Shown here in pieces: positions 33,541-45,200 of a DNA stretch of 64,000 bases (positions are counted from its first letter, which is position 1; every line of letters starts with the position of its first letter). The notes beneath the pieces were generated by a model that saw only the letters and a program-made list of their open reading frames with translations, was not told the origin of the DNA and searched no databases. The DNA comes from Andrena cerasifolii. Taxonomy: Eukaryota > Arthropoda > Insecta > Hymenoptera > Andrenidae. Made by a program: the position numbers and the translations under genes. The stretch covers positions 14,818,001 to 14,882,000 of the forward strand of contig NC_135121.1 of assembly GCF_050908995.1 (NCBI RefSeq), in the 5' to 3' direction.

Positions 33541-36410
33541 CGCGCGATGGAAGGTGTTGCGGCAGATTCAAGTGGATTCTGGCGGCGGGAAAGTGGTCGT
33601 TTTAAGTGTACTGTACTACTTGGCGTACGTAGAAATAATTGGGAGATTGTTTTGCTAGACACTAGGGGGAGCGAGTCAAATCCTGGGGATGAATGGGGTG
33701 GTGTGCTTCTGACGTAGTTCGAGTTTTAATGAATGTCTAACTTGTACTGACTGATGTAGGAACAATCGTTGGTGAAGTAGTGTAGCCTGCAAGGGGCCAC
33801 TTTGCGAGTGGAAGTGTGGAAAGAATAATGAAATATGCGATAAGAAATTAACTCAAGTGCCAAGTCACCCTCTGCTGTTTGTTGAAACATTCATATTCGA
33901 CACCTCAGTGTGTCATGAAGACCTTTGGCGAGCACTTTTGTAATTAATTAGAGCAGTGTACTATTGCCTTGTAATTTAAAATAGGGAAAATCTTTTGTCG
34001 TACTTCGGAGTGTGCTTCTCTCCAAGAAAACTTGTCGCTGGAGAGTTACTAATTGTAAAATAGAACGATACTGCCTTCTTGTAGGAAGCATTCCTACAAA
34101 GTACACCACTTAGCATTCCCGATACAAATGTACACGGAATCCAGTAAATAAATTTGCAGTACAGCAAACCTGCAGTAGATTTTGCCGTTTCATTTTCAAA
34201 CACTCTTTATTGCTGGCCTGATAGATACAAAGGAACAACTAGCTCCTACATCTATGCAACGAATAACAAATGTCCCCTCCGCCCAAAGCGCGATAAATTT
34301 TACAACATCAATATTCCCTTGCATTATATATTTATAACACGGTGCAGGAGACTTCATTTTTTCCCTTTCATTTCGCCATATGAAATTGAAGCAATAAATT
34401 GTCGTGGGGCATTTCGCTGGATCCTGCGAGAGCAATAAAAAGAGGAGCTTTCGTATCGAGCCTTCGACGTATCGATTTTTCCGCCGTACCGGGCTGATAT
34501 TACGAGTTATTACGCGTTTGAAGGGCTTATCGATGAAAGAGGTTTATCAAAATGTAAACATATTAGCGGGCTACGTGTATGCAATGATTACGCGTGTCTA
34601 TTTGCACGGAATACCCGCGGAAATAAAGCGCTCGTTACATTTGGTTAATACAAATCGTTAATCCACGATCGCCTGGCTGTGTACGGACATGAATTTCCAT
34701 TAAAACCCAAAAGTATAAATATGTACCGTTGTGTCTTTGCATATTGGCATTACTGCTAGTTCAACTACAAACGCGCGCAACCCTGCCCCCTTTTGCATTA
34801 ACATAGGCATGAAATCGACCGCTGCTAATTACTGATTAATTTCTGCTTTTTATCGCGCCGCCCCACCGCTGCCCTCCGCGCGACGGAAGGCAGTATTTTT
34901 GCAGCATTCGTCCGCGCTTGTTTGCGGAGCCGTGTTAATTATTAAAGACACTTTACCTGTTGAATTGATACATTTCACCGTCACGATATTCAATTCGACC
35001 GAACATTACACAATCGGGGAATTATCTTTTTAATTAATCGCCGTATAAAACATACACGCCCGGCAATCCAATCGGATAAATTAATACGCCGCCGCGTTGC
35101 AAACAGCTGTTTAGCGAATTACGCAAAGAATCACATCCGGCGCCGTCGCTCTCCGTGAAAATCCCGCCCCGCCGCGGTGCCGATGGCAGCGGCGTATCGA
35201 CGGATGGCCAGGAGGAATCGTTTTTCGCGAGATCCGCGTCACGCGTGTTTGTAAAGTTGGGGACGAGTAAATAGCGGGAATCAAGCGGCCAGCGTAACGA
35301 CAAAGCGGGAAAAAGGAGGAGCCTTGAACGGGCGAAGTTTGGTATTAATAGGGGAAATCCGGGATGCGTCCGACGCAGAAAATATATCCCCGTTCTCCTT
35401 CTTGCCCTTTCGTTCCAGTGGCGTAATTTTAAATCCCCGCGGAGAATTTATGGAATCCCCTGCCTCTTGCCCCGTCGCAAAAAGGATAAGACTGATGATC
35501 ACGAAGACCATAAAATATTCTCTTGAAAGAGAAGCTTCGTTTTTATTGACTTCTGATGTGCCTAACCGACTCCTCCCTTAAAAGCAATTCAGGGAATGGA
35601 AAATAATGTCGAAAAATTCTGTCCAAATTCAAATTCACCCGGAAATTAATGGAAAGATGTCTACGCAATCCTTCTGCAAAAAATAGAAAATATTTATAAT
35701 TTGTAAAATTATCCATCTACAAGATATTTATGTCAGTTACCTCCAAATCCAATTTTTGGAGCCAATTCAAACCTCGTTCGTGTTTCTTTCGAAGCTACTT
35801 TTCACCAGAAGAGACGCGAATAATCGCGATCACTTAAGAGGCCTTCTTTGCCGGCGATTTTTCATTATTCTTCTTGACACAATTTCCACGCGCGCCTGGA
35901 GAGCTGAATTTCGCGGAACGCTTAAAACCGGTCGTAACGCATTCGCGGAACAAAGTAATTTAACATGAATTAACATAAATCACACGAGTTCCACGCGCGG
36001 TTATTCACTCGCACGTTTGTTCACCCGACACTGCAGCACCAGCCCCTGGGTACCACCCCCCTCCCCCCTCCTAAAAACCACACTTCGCAAGCCTGATTTC
36101 GGTCGCTGGCCGATTACAACGCCCTGCCACAACTTCCTAATTTTCGGACTTTTCGCTCTCGTGCATGTGCAAGGCACGAGCAGATTGTGTCCAGTTGTCC
36201 ACTTTCTTTTGTGCTTTCACGACCAGAATGTATTCTAATGAAAATGAGGACCCAAGGGAACATCGACGCGTGGAGCGTGAATGTGATAGGTTTTTAACTT
36301 CACCGGTTTCTTTTGTTTGCTTCCACTATTTCTGTCCACAAACTAATTTCTTATACGGACGTACAATACGCTTTATGCAGGTAGCGTAGATTGGGAATTC
36401 TGGCATCCAG
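33541..36410. other. Non-coding DNA, patchily CpG-rich
   Basis: About 2.9 kb. Between 34400 and 35500, AT words such as TTAATTA and TAATTA alternate with CpG-rich words, a texture common in insect developmental regulatory DNA. No specific enhancer can be claimed. Frames are at most 94 codons. No paired ends were found. Confidence 0.4.
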
Positions 36411-36626
36411 TAGGGTAAAGGACCTAATTACTGACACCTTAGGCTATTTTACTTAAAATAACAAATAAATAAACTATAATATATAATTTACAGTATAGAT
36501 TATAGGTTGAATTACATAATTATTTTTGTGTGTGACTTTACAACTTTTATTTATTCGTTATTTTAAGTAAAATAGTTTAAGGTGACAGTAATTTGTTAGG
36601 TGTCAGTAATTGGTTCCTTTACCCTA
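36411..36626. mobile_element. TA-flanked palindromic MITE, 216 bp
   Basis: After TA (36411-36412) the left arm reads GGGTAAAGGACCTAATTACT, then GACACC. The right arm inverted reads GGGTAAAGGAACCAATTACT, then GACACC, before TA at 36625-36626. Pairing then continues through CTATTTTACTTAAAATAAC into the centre, so almost the whole element can fold on itself. It has no coding capacity. The TA duplication and fully palindromic body identify a Tc1/mariner- or pogo-type MITE. Confidence 0.88.
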
Positions 36627-39399
36627 GTACCTCAATTTCACCGATTCTGATTCTAATTGAACTAAAATTAATAGAAAATGAATTGAAAACACTTTCCACG
36701 GCAAGACACCTGTTTCACATATTCCTTTCACGTTTAAATTGTAAATAACTCTACGAATGACAATAGAAAAAAATATATACCAGATGTATGTCAAAGTAAT
36801 TAAAACCCTCCACGTAATGTTTCCCAAAGGCATTCAAAAGACGCGAGAAAGAAAGTTACTCTAAATACCTCAGTCTGCTGCTTCAGAGTTAATAAAACGT
36901 CTCTACAGTTCCTCGACCCTCGACGTCGTCGCCAGCATTTTCCGCGCCCACGAGCAACCCTTTCCAGCCAAGAAAAATAGCCGTGAAAAGTACAGCCGCC
37001 CGTCGGGTCGGCGGCTGATATCGCGTTATTTACAAAACCGTATCCATCAAACCGTTTTGCTGCTCACTGCATTTTCGAAACATTGTTTTTTTCGCCCGCC
37101 CCATCGGAGCGCGTAACTCGAGCATCGCGATTTATTTCTATTAAAGTATCAAACGATCGCGCGACGTCGCGTGAAGACGGGGGAGGAAATAAAAGCATCT
37201 TAATATTTATCAAACGTTCGTGACGTTTTATGGGACACTCTCGAATTCAGCGGTCTCCTCTTTTTTTCCGCCACACGCGAACGCCTGCCAAAACTGGCTA
37301 TACAACAATTAGCCCTGTTATGCGCGCACGATCCGTTGAATGTGTTGAAATCGACCAGGAAAAAAAAAGCGCGGCCGGCGAGGGGAAAAATAGGACGGGG
37401 GGAAACAAAATTCAGACTCACGTGTACCGCGCGCATCTTGTTCAAACGGTTACAATTCCGCAATAGGCGGCATCCCGCGCGGAATGGATACAAATGGATT
37501 TTCCCGATGGAAATAAAACAATACCATTTACAAATAATGGACGTTTGCGCGCGTCCACGGCTTCTCCTAGTCATGGGGCGGTTCGCTCGGTTTACGCGCT
37601 CAACTTAAATAATCATGTGCTTTCAATTGGAGGGGAAAAAAACAAGGTACGCTTGGAATTATGTATACAGCGGGCGATAGTGGGACCAGCTGTCGCGAAT
37701 CCGTTTAATAATCGCGTGGAACAATTAGTGCGATCTGTATGTATAGATAGTAATTCTAGGAGCTGTAGGAAATGCATATCACCTGCCAGGAAAGAGAGAG
37801 AGAGTGGAGTTAATTACAAAATAAAAGATGGAGTTCCTTTGTTAAAGTGTGGCGGTGCTGAAAGGTGAGTCGTGGAGTGTTTAAATACCTGCTTCGAATC
37901 TAAAGCTTCAGGAATCAGAATACTGCTAACCGTGTAACGCTCCTTGCATTATAGTAGATTTGAAGTTTTCAGTCACTTACGAACTGTAGTATAAATTGAA
38001 ATTTAGGTATATGATTTCAAGGAACGAAGACAGCTCAGGACACAGCTGCTTAAAATCTACTTTAACCCGCGCGAAGCATCAGCTTCCAATGAGACGAAAC
38101 ACTGATGAGACGCTTCGATAGACTTCGAGTCACTTCCAACGTATCAGCCTCAACTCACTTCCAGTACTCTTCAAATCTCCAAGCATCTAAAAGTCTTGGA
38201 GAATCTTCTATTTCCCTTTCGAAATACCAACGGCAGAATATCTGAGATTCCAGTAATCCCTACCAAAATCCGTAGTACAGAATCTATTGAGAAATTCGCC
38301 ACAGAGCGGGTGAAACGTCGATCGCTGCAAAGCACCGAGGAATGGGACGAAAAGAAAGGTATTAATGATCCAACGATGAAGAGAGAGCGCCCGCCATTCA
38401 TTCAGCGACCCCTGCGAACGCACGACCATGCGGGCATCATTAACGCCAACTTTAACCACCCCCCGTGTGTGTCTTACGGCCGATCCTCGCGCTCTTCCAG
38501 CTTTATTAACCATTTGCGGCGAGCTGACCTCTCGCTGTCCAATAACTGTGCGCTCCGGCCAGCGGTCCCGTTCCTTTTTATTGTTCCTGGAAAAGGCCAG
38601 GTGTATCGCCTTTATTTGCCCCGCTGATCACGTACGCCGATCAGTTCTGTCACTCCCGGGACGCGTTCGCTTCCGAGATGCTACAGTCACCGCGTTTTCC
38701 GTTATTTTTTCCGTTGCCCGTTCCGCCCGCACGGATAGGCATTGTCACCCTGTATATTTGATATACGCGAAAGTGGAGGGACTGTGTTGGTTCAGCGGAT
38801 TTTTTTTTTTTTTATTTTTAATAGGGGAAATCGCGACTACGCGTGTTTTGACGGTGTTAACGAAAGGAGCACGTTGACGGGCATGTGGATTCCAGTTGTA
38901 GTGGTTTAGCGACGACCGTGGGCTATCATTCTGTGGGTGGATTCGTTTTTCAGTGGGTAATGTATGGAAACGTAGAGTTTGGAGAGTCGAAGTAGTGCGA
39001 GTAAAGAGTTGACATGCAAAGTGTTCCGAGACAAGGAGAAATTACGAAGTGGCCACATTTCGGGGGCAAATTATTGGGAAATTGATCTGCTCGTCGGAGA
39101 ATAAATAGAAAGGGCTGTTTGGGGCTTATGAAACATTCATTCTACCACGAGGTACAATTGCGATCGCGAAGAACTTTTAATCCAATGTTCATTACTCAGT
39201 GCAAGTTTCTAAATCTGGCTCCGACTATTCCCAATATCAAAATCACCTATCAACCACCACAAAGAACTCACCAGAATGATACTTTATTCCAATGCGACAT
39301 ATCTACGTTACTCCAGATTGATCAACTAAACAAGCTACGAAAGCCACTTCCACGCAGAAATCTTCCACCAAATGTCCCCTTACATCCCCAGCAACGAAT
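36627..39399. other. Non-coding DNA, partly GC-rich
   Basis: Mixed sequence with GC-rich patches at 36900-37000 and 38390-38720. A donor-like site (gaaag|gtgagt) is at 37864/37865 after an A/G-rich stretch with GAGAGAG near 37795. A T-run spans about 38800-38813. Frames up to 149 codons (38428-38877) lack domains. Confidence 0.4.
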
Positions 39400-40090
39400 T
39401 TAAAATTCAAATCCGAAACTGAACGCATGACAATCGAGCGTCGCGCGTCCCTCGTAGCTTGGAATCATCTCGTGGACGGTTGAGGCTCCTAGAAGGCGTC
39501 TAGCTTTCCATCTGTGCCAGCGGACCGTTTGTTTTCGCGAAACGGGTTTCACTTGAATGGACCACCACGACGGTTGGGCGCGACCCGTTTTCACGAAGGA
39601 ACTCGTTCCTTGGCCAGGGAGGAGACACGCTGGACCAGAAGGGATGCTGCGATTCAGCGGCCGGTAACGCTACGCTGGCGGAACCCCTCGCTGTCGCGGA
39701 GATCGCGGCGGTCCAGTTTTTCGGAATAGAACCAGACGGACCGGTGCGGACCCCACCTGGACCGAGGCAGGACCCCCAGCCGTCATTCAGGTTTCCATTT
39801 GGCCGGGAGGTCCCTTTGATATTTAGATTCAGCATGGATTCACGCGATCGCGATGATCGCCTTTGGGGGTTTTCGAGCTTTCAGTGTCGCGCCGGGCTCG
39901 CGACGCGCATCAGCGCGATTCTCCGGCAAAGAGATGGCTGGACGCGGCCGAGACGCATCCCCGGCGAAGAATAGAGGAGGCACGGAAGCGGATCTCTTTG
40001 AGGACTCCCGCACAAAGAGTCTATACAACCGCGGACAGGATGGCGTAGGCAAGGAGCGATTAGATTGGCGCTGCTTCGTTTCCTAGTGAT
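39400..40090. promoter_or_regulatory. GC-rich CpG-dense block, possible regulatory region
   Basis: CpG-dense with overlapping frames on both strands (longest 111 codons, 39500-39835 minus), none protein-like. Confidence 0.2.
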
Positions 40091-40296
40091 TTTTTCGAAT
40101 GGAGACGCGGTCGCCCTTTGAATCCTGCAGGTACGTGGGTGACGTTACTTGTGAAGTGAATGCGAGTGTTGTTGGAGAATACGAGCAGCAGGGTAAAATT
40201 CATGATGACAGTAGATTTGAAGTTATGGTTGTAGAAGGTATTACGTTTACATGGAAATATTAATGTTTGTATTTTCGAAGACCGATATATAAAATG
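40091..40296. other. Non-coding DNA without recognised feature
   Basis: AT-rich spacer before the pogo-type element. Confidence 0.5.
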
Positions 40297-40516
40297 TACC
40301 GTAAAACGGGGAAACATTGGCAGCAGGGGATAACATTGGCACATGCCGGGGTTACATTGGCACCTATACGCATGAACGTATAAAGTCGCATTCGAGATCG
40401 AGATTTTAGGTACTCAATTGTTTCAACGTTTGCGGTTAGATATCCAATAATCGCCTGTCAAATAGATAACTTTGTTACGTTATACATTATATTATTAATA
40501 ACATTAGATCGCAATA

Positions 40517-40744
40517 ATGCCTAGATCTTATACAGCGACTACCGGGATGAGGAAGTATAAAGCATTTATAGATTCTGATCTTGATAAAGCTTTAGCTGAT
40601 GTTGGAATTGGAATGTCTCAACAGCAAGGTAGTAAAAAATATAATATAGGTAGAGGTACTATTCAAAACCATTTGAAACGTTCTTGTACCAAGCGTGTGG
40701 GGCATCCAACTACTTTAAGCACTGATGAAGAAAAAAAAAATTAA
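40517..40744 (+). pseudogene. Truncated pogo/Tigger-type transposase, N-terminal DNA-binding domain only
   Basis: The frame starts at ATG 40517 and gives 75 residues. After MPRSYTATTGMRKY, residues 14-55 form a pipsqueak-type helix-turn-helix: an acidic first helix (DSDLDKALADVG), a second helix (SQQQGSKKYNIG) and the recognition helix (GRGTIQNHLKR). The typical next words VGHPTTLSTDEE (residues 60-71) follow. In complete pogo, Tigger or jerky-like transposases a CENP-B-type second domain and a DDE nuclease domain follow, giving about 400-500 residues. Here the frame ends in an A-rich tract at 40730-40750, so it cannot transpose DNA. It could at most bind element ends. The call is by motif reading. 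Confidence 0.78.
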
Positions 40745-40955
40745 AAAAAAAATTAAATGTTAAATTTAAGTGTCAATGTATCTAAAGGTTGGAACCGACA
40801 GGTCCAGTAATTCAGTCGAGTAGCGAGTAATTTAGTAATTTACGATTGTAAAAAAAAAATTAAATGTCGAATTTAAGTGTCAATGTATCTAAAGGTTGGA
40901 AACGACAGGTCCAGTAATTTAGTCGAGTAGCGAGTAATTTAGTAATTTACGATTG
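40742..40955. repeat. Two-copy 107-bp tandem repeat
   Basis: The unit containing ATTAAATGT, TCTAAAGGTTGGAA and CGACAGGTCCAGTAATT occurs at 40752 and again 107 bp later at 40859, with only a few substitutions. Both copies start in an A-run. It lies directly after the broken transposase frame, so the duplication probably accompanied or followed the internal deletion. Confidence 0.88.
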
Positions 40956-41311
40956 TTTTATTAAACTACTCGATTAAATTTTAATATCCACACACGAAAA
41001 ATGATTAAATTATTTGCTAATCGATTAAACTACTGGACGTGTCTGAATCAGCCTTTACTGACTTCAGAGTAGTAAAACTTAACCTGTTACTGCTATTTAT
41101 ATGATGTGCCAATGTTACCCCGTTCCGGCTGGTATTTAACATGTATTAAAGAAGATAATGACAAAAATTTTATGCATTTTAACACTTGTAGTACAATCAC
41201 GAAACATGCAATGTTACGATAGGATACTTAAAGCAACTGTAAACATTTTAATTTTTACATTATATAACAAAATGTATCAAAAACCTGCCAATGTTCCCCC
41301 ATTTTACGGTA

Positions 41312-41669
41312 ATACATATGTATTACATCGAAATACATATATTATTACATCGATACTTTGTTCTACAGAATATGTGCTCGCTGTATTGGTAAATTTAGCT
41401 CTGGAGCTATTCTCATGTAATCATGAATCGCCCTATACATAACGTATAAAATTAATAGCGCGTTCACATAAATGGGCAGCCGAAATCAACATCCCCATTC
41501 GTCGATCTATCGATACTGGTTAAAATCCCACCACCCTCTGAATAACTTATTCGCCCGCTGTTCAAAGTTTTACTTTCTACCGTCCTCTAATGTCGCCCGA
41601 GTGCAATACTCCATTAAACTCTAGTGGAATAATATTTTTCCATTACAAGAGATAAAACGATCGAGCGCC
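41312..41669. other. AT-rich non-coding DNA
   Basis: No recognised feature. Confidence 0.5.
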
Positions 41670-42340
41670 TTGATCCAGTGTCGAAATTTAAACAAGCTGC
41701 CCGGCTCGGAGAGGTATATCGAGTCCTTCGATCCCTCCTCTTTTTATTTCGTCACCCCCATCAAGCTGGCAGCGCGGGCGCGCCTTCTTTTTTCCCCGCT
41801 AGTCGAGATCGCTTTAAAGCCGCTTTCACCGGCATTCTTGCAACCTCCACCCCCATCTCCCTTTCTCCGTGCCTTCTTTTTCCGTATCAGGCCGCGCGCA
41901 ACCGGCGCCCCCGCCTCTTTTTTATCTCAGGCGCATCGCTCGAGGCCACCCAGACACGTAACGGAATTAATTCGCGATTTACCGATTTATTAGCGACCAG
42001 CACCCCGCCCCCTTCCATGCTTCGTACGTTTACACGTAATTTCATCTCTGTCTCTCCATTCTCCTCGACCCCTAGCCGCCGCGAAACTTCTGCCGGTGCC
42101 GACCGTGTGGACGAGACCGGCACCGATTTATCGCAAAAATGTATCGATCCAGAACTGATAAAAACTGGCGGGAAAAGAATTGAGAAAGTCGAGAAGGACG
42201 AACCTCACCTCCCCTCTGGCTGGAGTCGCACGCGGACAATAGGGTGGATGGTGAGAGATCGAAATTCATATTTAGAAACGCGATTCGACGGGGGCGCTTC
42301 GCTTTTATGCGTCCGAAGATCGTCGATAGGATGAAATTAT
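41670..42340. promoter_or_regulatory. GC-rich block containing a 218-codon open frame of doubtful meaning
   Basis: CpG-dense, pyrimidine-rich sequence. An open frame runs 41678-42334 on the plus strand (218 codons). It is Ser/Pro/Arg-rich at first and more mixed and charged in the last third (IEKVEKDEPHLPSGWS), but shows no domain, membrane segment or repeat architecture beyond two LATSTP words. A second frame of 107 codons overlaps it. Long frames are expected by chance in GC-rich DNA, so I do not call it a gene. Confidence 0.2.
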
Positions 42341-42506
42341 ATGGTAATTCGCTGGTTTATTAACGAATACCTGACGCGCACGAGGCAATTAATTGAAATT
42401 AACTTTTCAGCAGCTTGGAATTGTTTTTAGATTTCAAGAATATTTCTGCTATACATAAGGGTTCCCTTCCTGTGTATACCGTTGTGTGACGTTAGAAGTA
42501 ATGTTC
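42341..42506. other. AT-rich non-coding DNA
   Basis: Short spacer with no recognised feature. Confidence 0.45.
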
Positions 42507-42868
42507 TTAATACTAGAATTACCACACCAGTCAAAATAACTGGTTTTAAAATTCCTAAGTAGATACTTCATTTTTTCACAATTTCTTTCCGTACAGATTT
42601 TTGCAGCGATAACTAAAGAAATAGTATAATGAGTTTTATTTTATTTTTTTCATCTATTCAAAGTCAAAATAATTTTGTACCATGGCTACTTATGCCAATA
42701 CCAGTAAAAATGACTGGTTCTTGTCAAAACCTTGTTTAGTACAACTTTTCAGACGTTTTTAGAATGTTTACTGCGTATTTGTTATTACGTATTTTTTAAT
42801 GACCAGTCATTTTGACTGGTTTTTGGTAGAAATAGCTTCGTCTTAACTGTCGGTAGTTCTAGTGTAAA
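42507..42868. mobile_element. piggyBac-like MITE with CCAGTCAAAATGACTGG words, about 360 bp
   Basis: After TTAA at 42507-42510 comes TACTAGAATTACC. The right end inverted reads CACTAGAACTACC and is followed by TAAA (42865-42868), a one-base variant of TTAA. A TTAA target and CACTAGAA tips are features of piggyBac-like elements in insects. Three palindromic words of the form ACCAGTCAAAATGACTGGT lie inside (42526-42544, 42700-42718 and 42802-42820). No coding frame was found. It abuts the next MITE with only about 10 bp between them. Confidence 0.7.
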
Positions 42869-42878
42869 AAAATGTATG

Positions 42879-43169
42879 TAGGGTAAACCAACCAGTAATT
42901 TGTGAAATGTCCAGTGAAAACCAGAAATGTCAATTATAAATTTATATGTTTATAAATGGAGTGTAGTTGCACTTTTAATATCCTACATTTTTAGTTATGC
43001 GTATTAAGCAAGCATTAATAAGTACAAATCTTTTATAGAAATTTCAAGAAAAATAAATTTAAATGCAATTTTCACAGTTGTTTCGTTGTTATACATAAAT
43101 ATATTCAAGTATTAATCTCAAAGGTCCATAGATTCAACAATTCGGTCATTCACTGGTTGGTTTACCCTA
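42879..43169. mobile_element. TA-flanked MITE, 291 bp
   Basis: TA at 42879-42880 is followed by GGGTAAACCAACCAGTAATT. The right end inverted reads GGGTAAACCAACCAGTGAAT before TA at 43168-43169. The inverted repeats are about 18 bp or longer. The interior is AT-rich and non-coding. The first bases GGGTAAA are shared with the 36411-36626 MITE, suggesting related transposase specificity. Confidence 0.85.
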
Positions 43170-43599
43170 TCCCACGTCTGCCTGAAGTTTTTTCCCAATG
43201 AAAGCCCAAGAAAACGAATTAAGTAGTTCGTAACCATTGTTTCTCCAAATCAACTGCGAAAACCTCTGCTCGTTCTCAATGTGTATCAAAGAAACGAAGG
43301 GAATCTTCGATGGAAAACCCCATCATCTCGTCGAACTAAGAAAAACCGATAAATTTTTACTCTCCTCCCCGCGTCGGCTGCAAAGACGCCAAATCGGCGC
43401 GGTAAAAGGGTTGCCAGGAGCCTGAGCCTTGTACTCTCGGTGCGCGTTAGAAAATGGCCTTGACCGAATGATACTGAAAAGAAGCGCAACTTGAAAGCCC
43501 ACCGCGGCGAGCAAATGAACAAGTTACAGGGCATCCCCCGCATTCTTGCCAGCCCTGCTAAAGCCCGTTGTTCAGCCGGCGCTTCAGCGCGAATTGCAA
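43170..43599. other. Non-coding DNA without recognised feature
   Basis: Moderate GC. Frames up to 112 codons on the minus strand (43286-43624) without a domain. Confidence 0.45.
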
Positions 43600-45200
43600 C
43601 TAAACTAAACCGCGTTTTATCCACCGCTCACCCTCCGCCCCCGCCGAACCGCCGTTCTCTTCTGCTCCACCCACCCTCCACCGCGCGACCCCTCCTTGGC
43701 CGCCGGTATACCCGCGTATACCGTCCTCCACCCTCGACACCGAGTCTCCCGCGGGAGAGCGGTTAAAACAAATGAGCGGGCAGCGCCAGCCTTAAATTAG
43801 CGCCGGCAGGGGTGGTTTTCACTTCCACCCTTAAATTAGGACTAAGCCTCGTGCCTCCAAGTTTCACGGTTTTGATCGGATGAGTTACCGCCGTAAAGAG
43901 TCACGCCAGCGAGGATTAACGTGCGCCTTCTTCACGCTCGTCTCCCTCCGTGGCCGGTGAAGATCCGCACCTCAGCGGAGTTGCAAAGGGTGGGAAAACG
44001 ATTTCCCTGTATCGGTGGCTTTGGCTCCGAAGTGTGCAGCGGATGGATGGGGTTAGGCATCTGGGAAGTTCCTTGGAGATGCAAGGCGCCACGGTGTGTG
44101 GTTGAGTATCAACGGGTTGCAGAGGGGTCGTGCATCTTGGATTTTAACGTGTGCACTCGGATATTAATGGTCAGTGATCCTTGACGAGGTCACTACACTC
44201 GTGCCTCGCGCGTGGGTAATTTAAGGACAGCGAGGTTTCATTAAGGAAGGCTTTAGGAATCCCAGGGTTTTAAGAAAACTACTTTCTGATCTGTGAAGGT
44301 TAATGTCTCCAGCGAAAGTGAGAGAAATCGTTAAAATCTGGTAAAGTCGTTTTCTAACCCAGAATCTCTTGAACCTTCTTCAAAACACATTCAGGTCCAC
44401 GGAGCTTAATTACTCCAACGAACGAGAGACAAATCCCATTAAATCTACCGGAACTCTTCCAAAAACAGTCTCACTTAAGAGATTAGATTCTTCCTCTCAT
44501 TACTCTCCAGCCCTCCGCTGGGGTACGCCAACTTTCTGAGTGGATGGAGCATCGCAATTTCGCTGCTACCACCGCTAATCTCAGATCCAGCTCCTCTCCC
44601 CTCCGTTCGTTCGAACCGATGCCGCCCGTCCGCAGTATTTTCCGCGTAGAAAACTTGACTCGGTCGAGCGTCGTTACGACTAATCAGCGAGGACAACGAA
44701 CCCCGGGCTCGAAGGGTGCTTCCGAGGACGGTGTCAGCGTTAAACACCGCGGAGAGGCGGATTAGTGGAACGAGGACGGAGCGCGAAATCAGTCGCGGAA
44801 TCACGCTTAATCCAATAGAGGTCCTTAATAATCGAATAAAGCCGGGTCCGAGAATCGCATCTAAGCAGACGTTAGGGAGGGGGTGGTCGACGAGGTGGGT
44901 CGTGGGGTGGTTCGGGGGGAAGATGACGATGGCATAGGAAATCCAGCCCACCCTCCACCCTCCCAACCCCCGGAACACCATTTCCCGGAACTCACTTGGT
45001 GTACGTCGCGCGGCTCGGTCGCGGCCATGTTGCCAGAATTGCCACCACCTACCCCCTTTCTCCCTCTTAATATCCCACCGCCTAGTCATCTAGTCCTGCC
45101 GGGTCCGCTATGTAAATGTGAACCAACCAACCCTCCCTCTTCGTAGACCCCCCATATACCTCGCCCCTCTTCCATCCCTTCGACTCTCGCCGACCTCCGT
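43600..45200. promoter_or_regulatory. GC-rich CpG-dense region with strand-biased tracts
   Basis: CpG-dense, C-rich at 43620-43750 and G-rich at 44870-44940, followed by a C-rich tract at 44940-45230. This purine/pyrimidine switch resembles those at 4 kb and 50 kb. A 204-codon minus frame (44475-45089) lacks domain features. Candidate regulatory region only. Confidence 0.22.

Larger units (their letters stand above)
40297..41311 (+). mobile_element. pogo-type TA-flanked transposon, internally deleted, 1,015 bp
   Basis: TA at 40297-40298 is followed by CCGTAAAACGGGGAAACATT, then GGCAG. The right tip inverted reads CCGTAAAATGGGGGAACATT, then GGCAG, ending at TA 41310-41311. The word ACATTGGCAC recurs at about 40333-40342 and 40354-40362 and inverted at about 41106-41115, probable transposase-binding repeats. 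Between the ends lies a 75-codon frame encoding only the DNA-binding domain, followed by a two-copy 107-bp tandem repeat in place of the catalytic domain. Ends, TA duplication and helix-turn-helix together support the pogo branch of the Tc1/mariner (IS630) superfamily. Confidence 0.88.

Noticed and set aside
41678..42334. 218-codon plus-strand open frame as a gene
   Set aside because: No domain, no clear start context, an overlapping second frame, and GC-rich composition that makes long chance frames likely.
44475..45089. 204-codon minus-strand open frame as a gene
   Set aside because: No domain or splice context. The plus strand over the same stretch is also open in pieces.
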